64,000 nucleotides of DNA, taken from NCBI GenBank assembly GCA_030035585.1, contig CM057472.1, positions 90,579,601 to 90,643,600 on the forward strand, read 5' to 3'. Positions 1-10,619 of this stretch are shown here, piece by piece. The DNA comes from Dugong dugon. Its lineage: Eukaryota; Chordata; Mammalia; Sirenia; Dugongidae. Under the pieces are notes generated by a model. The model was given only the letters and a program-made list of their open reading frames with translations, was not told where the DNA came from and made no database searches. Numbering within the stretch: position 1 is the first letter of the stretch; every line of letters begins with the position of its first letter. Made by a program: the position numbers and the translations under genes.

Positions 1-739
1 GTTCCTCATCTGTGTCGCATAAATCATCAAGAAGGAACAAGCTCATTATCTCAGCACTGGGGACAAAAGTCTTTTATATGACACTGAACTTCTGACTACT
101 GCAGAACATGGCAGCTTGCCATGGTGTCTTTAACAGGTGTGTTGGTTCCCTTTAACAGACCAGACCAGAAGTTTGAAGCTATAGCCTGAAACTTCCGTTT
201 TGTTATGTCATGTGACTGGCAGTGGGCCCACATCCAAAGGTAATTGGGCCCAGTGGTCTGTGGAGTTACCTGGTCATTTTGTAGTTTTATGGGTTTGGGG
301 AAAGAAAAGTCAAGGTTTCTGCCCCTGAAGATATTCGGTCTTAGAGGCTAGGAACTAAGAGAAATTCTCTGCTTTCCTTAGGGAAGGTGTTTCAATGATG
401 CTGTTCCAAAGAGCTGGGTAGAAGCTACCAGGTGCATGTTGTCAAAATTTCCTATATCTTCATCCTGTAGTTCTCTCTCTACATAACGGGCTGGTCGGTT
501 TCTGGAACCTTACAAATGACCTAATAATGTGATTTCTGTGTCATGTAGAATTTCCTATGAACGAAGTAAATCACATTCCCAGAGGTCTCTCAACTATCAC
601 CTCCTTTTATAAAGACAGAAATATTATGAAAGTTGCGTGAAGATTATTCCAAATATAGGCAGTCACATGTTTCCTGATCAAGAAAAGATAACTTTGTAGG
701 AATAAAAAAGGGCATACTCTGTAACAGAAATGTGAGAAG
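1..739. other. No gene seen; unassigned sequence
   Basis: No convincing coding frame, RNA gene or recognised repeat family was found here. The text is ordinary AT-rich mammalian intergenic DNA. An old, unassigned repeat fragment cannot be excluded. Confidence 0.5.
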
Positions 740-1068
740 CAAGCTTTTCCTGTAATAGGTCAGATAGTAAATATTTTAGTCTTCGTGGGTCACATGATCC
801 CTGTCACAACTATTCAGATATGTAGTGCAGCCAACAACAATATATAAATGAAAGAGCAGGGCTGTGCGCCAATAAAACTTTACTTATGGCCACTAAAATT
901 TGAATTTCATATAATTTTCACATGCCACAAAATATTCCTCTTTTTATTTTTTTCAACTATTTAAAACTGTAAAAACCATTTTTAGTTCTTGAGCTGCAGA
1001 ACACTGAAATCAAAAAACAGACAGGGAACCATATTTGGCCTCTGAGCCATGGTTTGCTGACCCTTACT
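740..1068 (+). mobile_element. hAT-type nonautonomous DNA transposon, old
   Basis: The segment reads like a common mammalian hAT-derived MITE: near the left a 'ggtcagatagtaaatattt' phrase, in the middle 'caataaaactttactt', and at the right a decayed 'ggcctctgagccatggtttg' and 'ctgaccctta' end. It is recognised from memory of that family's consensus; the exact subfamily is not assigned. It has no coding capacity. Confidence 0.6.
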
Positions 1069-1269
1069 CTGCAATACACACGTGAGTAACCAGGGTGTAA
1101 ATAATTCATAAAAAATATTATAAACTACTGCGTTCTGGTTTTTAGAGTTAGGTAAGACCTTGTTTCTACATTTATCTATAGAATTTAAAGCCACAATTTC
1201 TTCATTTATAATTAAGGAGCATCTTTGCAAGTAGTTATTTAATAGAAAAAATGAAGGGGAAACAAAGCA

Positions 1270-1480
1270 TATTGCCACGGTACAGTAAAATGAAAATTGA
1301 TCAAGGTCTTGGGATACCAGGATTCTCTGCTCAGCCCTGACACTGAGTGAGCAAGGCTTTATTAGATTAGATTTTCTCATCTCTAAAATGGGAATAATGT
1401 TGGGTCTCCCACACCCATAGGGCTGTTATGAAAACCATATGAAATTGTAATTGTGAAAATTCTTGGAAAAGATCAAGTGC
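1270..1480 (+). mobile_element. MIR SINE
   Basis: The core reads 'ttttctcatctctaaaatgg' followed by 'gggctgttatgaaaa', the typical second half of a MIR. The copy is old and diverged. Confidence 0.6.
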
Positions 1481-3210
1481 TACGTGTGTAGTTGTCCAGA
1501 AGTATTCAAAAGTTCTTGGGCTGGTATACTGTATAATTTCTCTCAGTAATTGTGTGGAAAAATACATCTACATAAATGGGTAGATACAGATGGATATTTT
1601 TATATTTATGCAGTGATGATCTGAAGAGAAAAATGTTCTACCCCGAATGCTTCATCTTTTAGTAGCACTAACAATCCTGCCATGCGTGAATCTTTGAAAG
1701 CCGTGCTGAAAACTGCTCTTTCATTTAGAATATGTCTTCTCTGATTAATCCCAAACATGAAAATGGCCAAAGGGGATGAAATATGCCTGCATATACCTAA
1801 TCCCTAAACCTCATATATGGGGGAGTATATAAAACAGTGGAATGAGGATTGGATTAAGGAAGGACAAAGGCTTCCATAAATGGTGTTCTTCCTAATATAC
1901 AGAAGTTACCTCTATCAGCTGACAGGATAGGAAAAATGTATCTTTGACCTTGTGTTATTCTAAGAGACATTGGCAAGGGTTTATACACACATACACACAC
2001 GCATAAACACATAATTTTCATATATGTGGAAGTAAAATGACATATAAAAATAGAAGAATAAAGAGTGAAAAATAGTCATCTTAAAATCATTGTTTGCTTC
2101 ATTTTAGTTTAATCAATTTTGTAAAAGGATTTTTTTTTTTTTTACTGCAAGAAATAATTCAATGAGAGACTAGAAAAGATTGTGAAAGGGGTAAATTTTT
2201 GTTTATGTTTCATAGGATATGAGATCATTTGTCCCCAAACAGAGAGTTTTAATTAAAATAAATGAGAAACCAGGGAAGCAGAGGAGAAAGACATTTAAAC
2301 ATATTTTTCTTGTGAGAAGTTTTTCATGTTTTCTTCATAAAAGTTGAATTTCCCTTCTGGGCTTTGCAGTATCATTGGTATAATTATTTAGGAGAAATGA
2401 GAAATGTGAGAGGAAAAATGGGGTATTTTAGAACTAACCCCAAATATATGCTACATCTGGCTGATTTCAGTTAACCCTCCAAGTACCACTATAACCATGT
2501 AGATGTCAGGAATTTTGATGATATAAAGTTTTATATTTCCCACTTCTGACACTCATGTTCACAGTGCTGGCATCTCTGGTCACTAGTTTTTACTCTTTCT
2601 GCTATAGATGTATAGTCACGTAATTCTTATCCTTTTCCATTCTTCTATATTCTTAATATTATTAGACCCTTGCTAATAACATGCCTACCTAACATTTTCT
2701 GATTTGGATATGTGTCTGTGATATTGGCAGCCGTGCTCAAGAAATTTGACTTTGGGTGAGACAGAGCTAGTTTTTCTCTGTACTCTACAGTGTGATGAGA
2801 AATTCTTTAGTGATGGATGGTTCAATGCTAACAAAAGTTCTTCTCATTAGGTATACACCACAGAGTCCTGGCATGGTTGCTACTAGGTTCAGCTCTAATT
2901 GGAAGCGACCATAGCACATGCTAATATCAGATTCAAAGTTTCATAGTGTAGAACTTGTAGGGACTATAAAACCTAATGATGCAAAATATGAGTTCAGAAA
3001 CCTCCATCCACTCTACCATTTTGTTGTACCAGAAACCCAGTGAAGGAACCATTAAATAGCTCAAAAAGATCACAGTATTTTAAATTTCAAATTCTTAGGC
3101 ATAGTTTGAAGATTGGAACTAAATTTAAACTCAAAGTTCTATGTATGACCTTGGATTTTTCTGTAGACACCAGTTTCATAGTCTGTTAAGATAAATATGA
3201 AATGTGCCTG
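1480..3210. other. No gene seen; intergenic
   Basis: AT-rich sequence with a short CA-rich stretch near 1,985-2,010 and a T12 run near 2,131. No gene, structured RNA or confident repeat call was made. Confidence 0.5.
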
Positions 3211-3212
3211 TG

Positions 3213-3440
3213 CCATTAAGAGGTAGCACGGTATGGCTCTAGAGTCAGATTTACCTGGTTTTCATCACAGCAGGGCTCTCTAGTAACTGAGCAACCTTGG
3301 GCAAGCCACTTGTCCTTCCTGAACCCTCTTTAAAGTGAAGATAAAATTGTACCTTCTGAAGGAAAATTCCATGAAGTAATCATATGTAATACTTAGCAAA
3401 TAAAGTGCTTAGCATAGTACCTGTCTGATAATAACCGCCC
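3213..3440 (+). mobile_element. MIR SINE
   Basis: A nearly full MIR: 'ctagagtcagatttacctgg' near the start, then 'gagcaaccttgggcaagcca', a CT-rich segment, and the 'cttagcatagtacctg' end. Old and noncoding. Confidence 0.75.
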
Positions 3441-3454
3441 AATTAAAAAAAAAA

Positions 3455-3905
3455 AAGTTGCCAGTCGGCCCTAATTCATGGCGACCCCATGCGTGTCAGA
3501 GTAGAACTGTGCTCTGTATGGTTTTCATAGTTGATTTTTCTAAAATAAATCTTCCAACCTAAAGATTGGTGGTTCAAACTCACCAAGTGGAATCACACAA
3601 GAAAGGCCTGGCAATATGCTTCCATAAAGATTCCAAAACCCACAAACCCATTGCAGTTGAGTCGATTCTGACTCATAGTGACCCTGTAGGATGAAGTAGA
3701 ACTGCCCCATAGTGAATCTTTACGAGAGCAGACTGCCACATCTTTCTCCCACAGAGGGGTGGGTGGATTCCAACTGCTGACCTTTTGGTTAGCAGCCGAG
3801 GGCTTAACCAGGGTTCCTTAAAGATTGCAGCCAAGAAAATCCTATGTAGCAGTTCTACTCTGTAACACAGAGTCACCATGAGTCAGACTGGATGGGAATG
3901 GGTTT
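3455..3905 (-). mobile_element. AfroSINE cluster (nested or rearranged copies)
   Basis: Three SINE pieces lie side by side. 3,455-3,535 is a reverse-strand tail. About 3,628-3,832 is a full reverse-strand copy that carries the reverse complement of the A/B-box region ('gaccttttggttagcagccg') and ends at the reverse complement of the SINE 5' end. About 3,833-3,905 is a forward tail fragment with 'gcagttctactctgtaacac'. The order suggests insertion of one SINE into another. Confidence 0.8.
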
Positions 3906-4439
3906 ATATGAATCAAGGTCACATTCCTAGGTACCAGGGATTAGGACTTCAACGTATCTTTTTGGTAGACACAATTCAATCCATAACAGAAAGTACAAAA
4001 TAATAATAAGATTCAGGCTACTTTCAAAGAGGTGTAGATCTTTCTGAAGGTAGAATCCCTACACCAGGAACTGTTTCAGGAAGAGTATTGGAATGTGTAT
4101 CATTAAGTCTCCCAGGAATACAAGTGGGCCATCTGGGGGAGGATTTAAATATTGTTAGGGAGGAAAGGCCACTGGAGTGTTCTGGGAAGATTTTTTGAGG
4201 GGTGATATTTGAGCTGGGTGTTGCAGAATTTAATAGACAGAGAGAAGAGAAAGAGGGTACTGAGGTGGTATTTTAGGCTGGGAAAGTGGAAATCATGCCC
4301 TAACAATGTCTAGCTGATATAGGTACCCAACTCATGCCTTCAGACCATCCATGCGCTGATGGCAGTCCTCACAGGACTTTCAAAGATGGTCAATCCATCG
4401 AAGGAAAAATAGGCACCTTTTCTACTGTTAGGCATATGG

Positions 4440-4660
4440 CACCCAGATTCACAAACTCTTGGTCCTAACCTAAGTTCTGCCATGGACAAGTCATGTGACA
4501 CTGAACAAGCTACTTACCCCTTGGTGCCTCAATTTTCTCACCTGTAAAGTTGGGACAACCATAGTTTCTTCAGAGGAAGGTTTTAAGAGTTGAATTTGGT
4601 GTTATAAATGGAGATGCCTCACATGAAACTTTGTATTTAAGCACTCCTCTAATAATTATC
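4440..4660 (+). mobile_element. MIR SINE
   Basis: MIR-like order: 'ttctgccatggacaagtcat', a 'cctcaattttctcacctgta' core and a decayed 3' part. Noncoding and old. Confidence 0.7.
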
Positions 4661-4816
4661 CTGAATCTTTCATGCCTTCACTTCCCTACCATCTCCCTCA
4701 CCCCTTTGCTTAGACCTAGATTGCCTGGGGAAACATTCAGAGAGATTTGGGGTTTACTTCACTTTTTCTTCAAAGAATTATTATGTTTTTAAAGACTTTT
4801 GGCCTTTAGTACACTC

Positions 4817-5287
4817 TGTTATAGATCCAATTGTGTCCCCCTAAAATATGTGTTGTAATCCTAACCTCTGTACTTAAGGATGTAAGCTAATGTAATGTAA
4901 TGCAATTGCCTTACATGTCATGTAATGTAATGCAATCATCTTCTATAATGCAACCTAATGTAATATAATCAATCAGTTGAGATCATACCAGAGCAGGGTG
5001 GATCCTAAACCTAATCTCTTCCGATTTATATAAAGAGCAGCATATACACAGAGACACACAGGTACACTTGGGGGCTGGGGTGGAGGCAGATGCATCTTTA
5101 AGCCTAGGAGCTCCAAGGATTTCCAGCTTCTAGAAGCTGAAAGACGTAAAAAAGAACCTCCGCCTAGAGCCACACCCTGAATTCAGACCTCTAGCCTCCT
5201 GACCTGTGAGAAAATAAATTTCTGTTCTTTAAAGCCACCCACTTGTCGTATTTCTGTTATGGCAGCAGTAGGTAGCCCTCCAACACA
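4817..5287 (+). mobile_element. MaLR (MLT1-like) LTR
   Basis: It starts 'tgttatagatccaattgtgt' and runs through the segments expected of an MLT1-like LTR: 'agatcataccagagcagggt', 'agacacacaggt', a 'cagacctctagcctcctgac' block, then 'gtgagaaaataaatttctg' with its AATAAA and a terminal 'cagcagtagg'. It appears to be a solo LTR. An imperfect (taatg)n stretch at about 4,885-4,975 replaces the normal sequence near the 5' third. The right end is approximate. Confidence 0.75.
4885..4975. repeat. Imperfect TAATG short tandem repeat
   Basis: Several 'taatg' units, interrupted by 'caattgcc' and 'tcatg', lie inside the MLT1-like LTR. This looks like local slippage expansion. Confidence 0.6.
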
Positions 5288-5289
5288 TA

Positions 5290-6830
5290 TCATCTCATTT
5301 GCTCCTCAGAACACTGCAAGGTGAACTGGGGATTCCACAAAAGGAGATCCAGCAGAGGACTTGGGGATTGGCTCACCGAGGGACAGTGGGGCTGAGAAGA
5401 AAGACACAGGCCTTGTTCACTTCAGCCTCCAGGAAGGGTGCTTAATGGCCTGTCTCCTCCACCCTGCAAAGCTGTATGTCTAAGAACTATAGTGTCACCA
5501 AAACAACACAAGGGCAGGCGTTTTAGCTGATCATATGCCGAAGGGCTCCAAACACTGGGTGCAAAAGATAATTGCTTCGGTAGGTGGGAATATGATTCCA
5601 TAAGCAGCCTCTTTAAAACTTAAGCCATTTCTGTGGCTATGTGAAGTTTTACTTGGAACATTTTGCAAAGCTTCAAAATATATATCTTCACAACCTAGAC
5701 AGCTTGAATTGGAGAAAAGACACCAGAGAGATACACAGTATATATAATGGCTCATCTTGTTCCCTTTGGGCTAGGGTGAAGTAAATGGGGCTGAATGGTG
5801 GGATTCATGCCCGACTGGATGTTTTCAGTTGTGTGAAGACAAGAAGGCAATATGACTTACCATTGAGCAGTATACATATGCTGGGATGTGCCTTCATGCC
5901 TGGCATTGTCCTTGGAGATTTCCTTGTTCCTCCACACCGTCTAGTTCATCTCCTTCCCAGGGCGGGCCTTGACAAGTCATTTTTTCACAGAAGACACCTT
6001 CAGAGCTAACCTTCAACATTTACAACAGAGGATCCATTCTCTGGAGGAAGTACATGCAGAATATAGCTATGCGTATCAAAGAGCATATGCTTTGTTCTGA
6101 GAGGACAAGAAACAGTTTCTCTCTCCTTTCACACCCATGCACACAACCTCAGGTGCACCCCTACTCCCAATGCTGCCTGTTGCTTCTGGGGAGGGGGGTG
6201 CAGAGTTATTTACTTTACTGCATTATTCACATTTTCAGATTGTTCCTGGGATTAATTGCTATTGAAGCCCAGACTTAATTAGCATGAACTTCAGTAACAG
6301 CTTAATATAAATTAAATTACAAGCCATTTCTCTTTGTGAAATATTAGGATTTATTAGTGCTCCCCCAAAACTAATTAGTTTGAACGGATACATTTCAGCA
6401 TTAAGCAATGGATGAAGCTTCGTTTGCTATTGTTTCTAATTATATTGAACACATTGCCTCCCTCCCCTCTTCCCTTTTTGTGTGGACTCTGGTGATTAGC
6501 CTGGGTGGGAGGTGACTTGTCTGTTCACGCAAAGACTTAGGAAAGCAATAATGGTCACTGAGAGAGAAATTGGCTCCACTGGGAGAAAATGGAGGGGAAG
6601 GAGGAAGAGCCTGAGCGTAAGGAAAAGGTAAGGTCATGGCTCATGATTTAAATTAAAAAAAAAACAAAAAAAACCAAAAAACAAAACTGAAGTAAAAAGA
6701 TGTGTGAAATGAACATATTAAATCCAAGAAGTATAAAATGACTCTCTCATAAATTTCTTAATGCGTAAAGGAAACTGTAGTTAAGCATTCCTGCTTGTGC
6801 TGTGGGCCAGGAAAAAGTGCATGCTTCATG
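5290..6830. other. No gene seen; intergenic
   Basis: Short open frames occur on both strands, but none has a recognisable domain or a family signature. An A-rich run near 6,652-6,690 may be the end of an unidentified retroposon. Confidence 0.5.
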
Positions 6831-6834
6831 CTGT

Positions 6835-7240
6835 TGCCAAGTTAATCTTCCAAAAGAATAGCTTGATCATGTCTCTCCCCTCTTCAAGAAGTGACAGGGA
6901 AGGGAATGGGTCTTGGAGTCAGATAAGTTTGAGTTTGAGTCCCAACCCTGCCATTTGCCCATTTGACTTTGGGCAGCCCACTAACCTCTCACTGCTTCAG
7001 TTCTCTTATCTGTAAAAAGGGATAATGATAGAACCTACTTTGCAGGGTGGTCATGCATATTAAATGGAACAATGTTAGGTAAGACTTTTACCACAGTGGT
7101 ACATGAATGAGGGCTCAATCAATGTTTGTTGTTATTGTTTGATAAGGTCCACTTTCCTTGGCATGGCATTTAAGGTCTTTCATGATCTGGCTTCCACTTA
7201 CCTTTGTAGCATAATGCCTTAGCTTTTCATTTTGGGATGC
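6835..7240 (+). mobile_element. L2 3' end split by a MIR
   Basis: 6,835-6,895 ('cttgatcatgtctctcccct') and 7,138-7,240 ('aaggtctttcatgatctggc') are consecutive pieces of an L2 LINE 3' region. Between them, about 6,905-7,137, is a MIR with 'cttggagtcagataagtttg', 'cttatctgtaaaaagggata' and the usual tail. The nesting shows the MIR arrived after the L2. Confidence 0.65.
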
Positions 7241-7243
7241 CTA

Positions 7244-7355
7244 CATGTTAAGATTACAGCCAAGAAAACCCTATGGGGCAGTTCTACTTTGTCACCTGGG
7301 GTCACTATGAATCACAGATCAACTCAGCAGCACCTAACAACCACAACCCTCCAAG
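7244..7355 (+). mobile_element. AfroSINE 3' fragment
   Basis: It begins at 'agattacagccaagaaaacc', continues 'tatggggcagttctactttg' and ends in 'agcacctaacaaccacaac', the RTE-like tail of the SINE. The tRNA-like 5' half is missing. Confidence 0.8.
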
Positions 7356-7516
7356 TAAATATAATTTAATATAATTAGGTATGCGTCTTACTTCCCCTAC
7401 TATGTGGTAAACCCAATATAAGTAAGAGACTGCTGTACTCAGCTTCAGAACTCCCTATGGCGAGGAGAGTCCCTAGAAAATGCAGATGCATCCTTAGTAT
7501 AAAAAGATTACATTCC

Positions 7517-8145
7517 TGTTATGAATTAAATTATGTCCCTTAAAATATGTGTTGGAATCCCAATCCCTATACCTGTGGGTGTTTGGAAATAGGGTTTTCT
7601 TTGTTATGTTAATTATATCATACCCTAGTAGGTTGAGTTCAAAATCTAATCACTTCTGAGTTATAAGAAGAGCAGATTAGACATGGGCACACAAAGGGAC
7701 ACAGGTGGGTGGGATGGACAGATGCCATATGAGGATTGTCCTTTTCAAGCTAAGAAACTAAGGAATGCCTGATACTACCTACAAGGAAAGAATCTACATA
7801 GCAAAGACCATGATTTAGACTTATAGCCTCCAGGACTGTGAGAAAGTAACAGGGCTTTGAACCAGTTTATTCCGATTCAATCCCTTGCTGAGAATTTGCA
7901 TTTCCACTCCAGATATACTGAATCAGAATCTACATTTAAGAATCTGTACGAATCATCTGGGATCTACAGGAATCTATAAGATCTATAAAAATCACCTGGG
8001 AATCCTGTGAAAATGTAGATTCGGTTTCAGTATATCTGCGGTGGGAATGCAGATTCTGGTTGGAAGCCATGGAAAATAAATTTGTGTTCTTTGAAGCCAC
8101 CCACTTGTGGTATTTCCATTACAGCAGCACTAGGAAATGAAGACA
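7517..8145 (+). mobile_element. MaLR (MLT1-like) solo LTR with internal insertion
   Basis: It starts 'tgttatgaattaaattatg' and ends near 'cactaggaaatgaagaca'. The 5 bp on either side (attcc at 7,512-7,516 and gttcc at 8,146-8,150) match at four of five positions, consistent with an old 5-bp target duplication. The LTR is interrupted at about 7,852-8,065 by a different sequence, before its final 'aataaatttgtgttctttga' block. Confidence 0.75.
7880..8065. mobile_element. MER5-like hAT fragments forming an inverted repeat
   Basis: Left arm about 7,901-7,945 and right arm about 8,014-8,060 are imperfect reverse complements, both containing 'atatactgaatcagaatct' or its complement. The loop contains 'aatcatctgggatct' and 'aatcacctgggaatcctg', phrases typical of MER5/Charlie elements. 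It sits inside the MLT1-like LTR. Confidence 0.55.
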
Positions 8146-8149
8146 GTTC

Positions 8150-9300
8150 CCAAAGTCTGTAAATTTAAGTCCATGTGTTTGTAAATTCAAGGTGTTTTAA
8201 AAACTTAAGCTTGCAAGTAGGATACCTCTCTGCCTTGAGTTTTTATGTACGTAAAAGAAAAGAGTTAGACGAGAAGATTCATCAACAGGCACCCTCCAAC
8301 TTAAAAATGTTGTGATTCTATGTGTTTTAATTTCATTGTTGTCCTGTTTCCATGATACCAAACATCAAGTTTAAAAGATTAGTAACAAAAGTGATGTTTT
8401 CAAATACCCAGATGTTTTGTATTATATGGGAAACATTATCTCTTTTTTCTTTTTTTCTAACATGTTTTTCTGTTTTCAACATGATACTTAACACTAGACT
8501 ATTCTTTACTGTGATTTTGTTAAAGGAAAGTCAGTCAAGTGAAGCAGAATGATTTAGACGATATAGATAATCCTTATATTTTTCTGTTTCATGGCTTCTT
8601 GAATATTCCTTACAAGAAAGTAGTGAAGGCAAAGATTTCCAACTCTTATCAGTTGTCCTCTGTTTACGTTAACAAAGCTATTTCCTTGTAGATAACTTCA
8701 GAGAGTGTTGACACCAGCATGACGCTCTCACTTAAATAAGAGATAGATCATTAGCCCTATAGGTTATAGAATCACAAAGTTGTGAAAGGTATTAGTTTCC
8801 ATATCTGTGACTGATCTTACTTCTAGAGGTATGTTGCTGAACCAGGTGAGGCAAGTGTTTCCTGGGAACTGGAGTAAATAACCAGTGTTTAGTAAATTGC
8901 CTAAATTACTAAATGAGATATTGGTTTCCTTGAAGAATTAAATTCACCACAAGTGAATGAGTGAGAAATTTTCTTTCAACAAGTAATTTATTTAACAGTA
9001 ATTTCAGTCAGTATATGGTAATACAGGTCGAGCCCTATTGAAGAAAAATAATTTGCATTTTAAAATTCTCTTCAATTTCCCAGCCAGTAGTATATCTGAA
9101 CACACACCATCTGAACGAGTAAAACCAGTAAACAGAGTATTTTGTTCAGTCACTTGCAGGTGGATGAGTTGTGTATGACAGGATATCAAAATTAGTTTCA
9201 ATATAATCGTTTCATTCTTTTGGGAAAAAAAATTTAGTGACTTATTTTAGAAAATCTTTTTTGTAGTTCAATGCAATCTTTAATTTGAAGTAACAGGTAA
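8150..9300. other. No gene seen; intergenic
   Basis: AT-rich DNA with no recognised repeat, coding or RNA signal. Confidence 0.5.
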
Positions 9301-9309
9301 GAAAGCCAC

Positions 9310-9792
9310 TGTGATGGTTAAGATTGTGTGTCAACTTGGCTGGGCCATGATTCTCGGTGTTTTAATGTAGTCACTCCCATGACTGAATATACTGAGAGTA
9401 GCCAATCAGATGAAAGGGAGTCTCCTTGGGGGTGTGGCCCGAATTTGTATATAAGCAGACATTCTGGCTTTTTGCTCTCTCTGGATCCTGCGGCTGCTTC
9501 CTGTCGTCTCATCTCCCGTTCTTGGGACTTGAGCTGTCAGCTTATCTGCCGAACCTGGGATTCGTTGATCTGCACAGCCAGTGAGTGGGAGCCCTGCTCT
9601 CCGACCTTCCAATCTTGGGCTTGCCAGCTTCTGCAGCTATGTGACTTGGGAGAGGCCTCTACCCTGATCCACGGACTTGGGACGTTCTAGCCTCTACAAT
9701 CACGTGAGCTGTTTCCTTCATATAATCTCTCTCTCTATATATATTTATAGACTTTACTTGTTTTGCTTCTCTAGAGAACCCAGCCTAAGACA
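9310..9792 (+). mobile_element. ERVL-type (MLT2-like) solo LTR
   Basis: It starts 'tgtgatggttaagattgtgt', continues 'caacttggctgggccatg', has a 'ccaatcaga' CCAAT-like element at about 9,399-9,407 and a 'tatataagc' TATA-like box near 9,448, and ends 'gagaacccagcctaagaca'. It is flanked by a perfect 5-bp target duplication, gccac (9,305-9,309 and 9,793-9,797), as expected for an ERVL-class insertion. No internal viral sequence is present. Open frames within it are incidental. Confidence 0.85.
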
Positions 9793-9891
9793 GCCACTAA
9801 TACAAAGTGTGAATTATAGAATAAATTTAAAGGAATTGAAGGAAGGCAGTTTTATTTCCATCAAATTATGTGGGTTGGTACATTTGAAATG

Positions 9892-10110
9892 GAGTCCCTG
9901 AGTGGTACAAACAATTAAAGTACTTGGCTGCTAACCAAAAGGTTGGCGGTTTGAATCTACCCAGAGGTGCCTTAGAAGGAAGGCCTGGCAATCTACTTGT
10001 GAATAATCAGCCATTGAAAACCCTATGGACCACAGTTCTACTCTCACACACATGCAGTTTCCATGAGTCAGAACTGACTCAATGACAACTGGTTTTTTGG
10101 TTTTATATTT
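9892..10110 (+). mobile_element. AfroSINE
   Basis: A nearly full copy: 5' 'ggagtccctgagtgg', tRNA-like part 'ggctgctaaccaaaaggttg', middle 'tgaaaaccctatggaccaca', tail 'agtcagaactgactcaatg'. It is an older variant with an internal 'agaaggaaggcctggcaatc' segment, also seen near 3,600. Confidence 0.85.
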
Positions 10111-10199
10111 GAAACAGTAACTGATGTCTCATTTCCTGATATTTTCTGTAGCTCTAGGCTTTCTCTCAATTTTGGTTTTGTCAGGACATATACTAATAA

Positions 10200-10400
10200 A
10201 AGTAGTACCTATTTTTATGGTACTTACTACATGCTGGGCTCTGTTCTAAGCACTTTAGATATCCTAGTCCATGTAACCACTGCAATAGCCTACATGTGAG
10301 GTAAATACAAATATCATCCCCATTTTACATATGAGATAACTGAGGCATAGAGATGTTAAGCTACTTGCCCAAGGTCACACAGCTTGCAAGACCCAGGCAG
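10200..10400 (-). mobile_element. MIR SINE (reverse)
   Basis: Reverse-strand MIR signature: 'tactacatgctgggctctgt', 'ccccattttacatatgagat' and 'cttgcccaaggtcacacagc' in this order. Confidence 0.8.
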
Positions 10401-10429
10401 TCTAACTCTAGAAGCTAAGCTTGTACTAT

Positions 10430-10618
10430 GTTTCTGAAACTTGACCATGCATCAGAATCATCTGGAGGGCTTGTTAAATCACAGATTGCTAAGCCCATCT
10501 CCAGAGTTTCTGAATCAGTAGAGCTGGGGTAGGGTCTGAGAATTTACATTCTAACAGGTTCCCAGGTGACTCTAATGACACTGGCCTGGGTTCCCCACTC
10601 TGAGAACGGCTGCACTAT
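10430..10618 (+). mobile_element. MER5-like hAT MITE
   Basis: 'catcagaatcatctggaggg', 'gtttctgaatcagtagagct' and a right end 'cactctgagaacggctgcac' match the layout of MER5-type nonautonomous hAT elements. Confidence 0.75.
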
Positions 10619-10619
10619 G

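Noticed and set aside
9328-9690. 120-codon frame on the plus strand
   Set aside because: It falls entirely within a solo LTR whose ends and target duplication are defined; LTRs of this type are noncoding.
9892-10110. tRNA-like sequence considered as a tRNA gene
   Set aside because: It is the tRNA-derived head of an AfroSINE with the SINE's body and tail; no proper acceptor stem pairing is evident.
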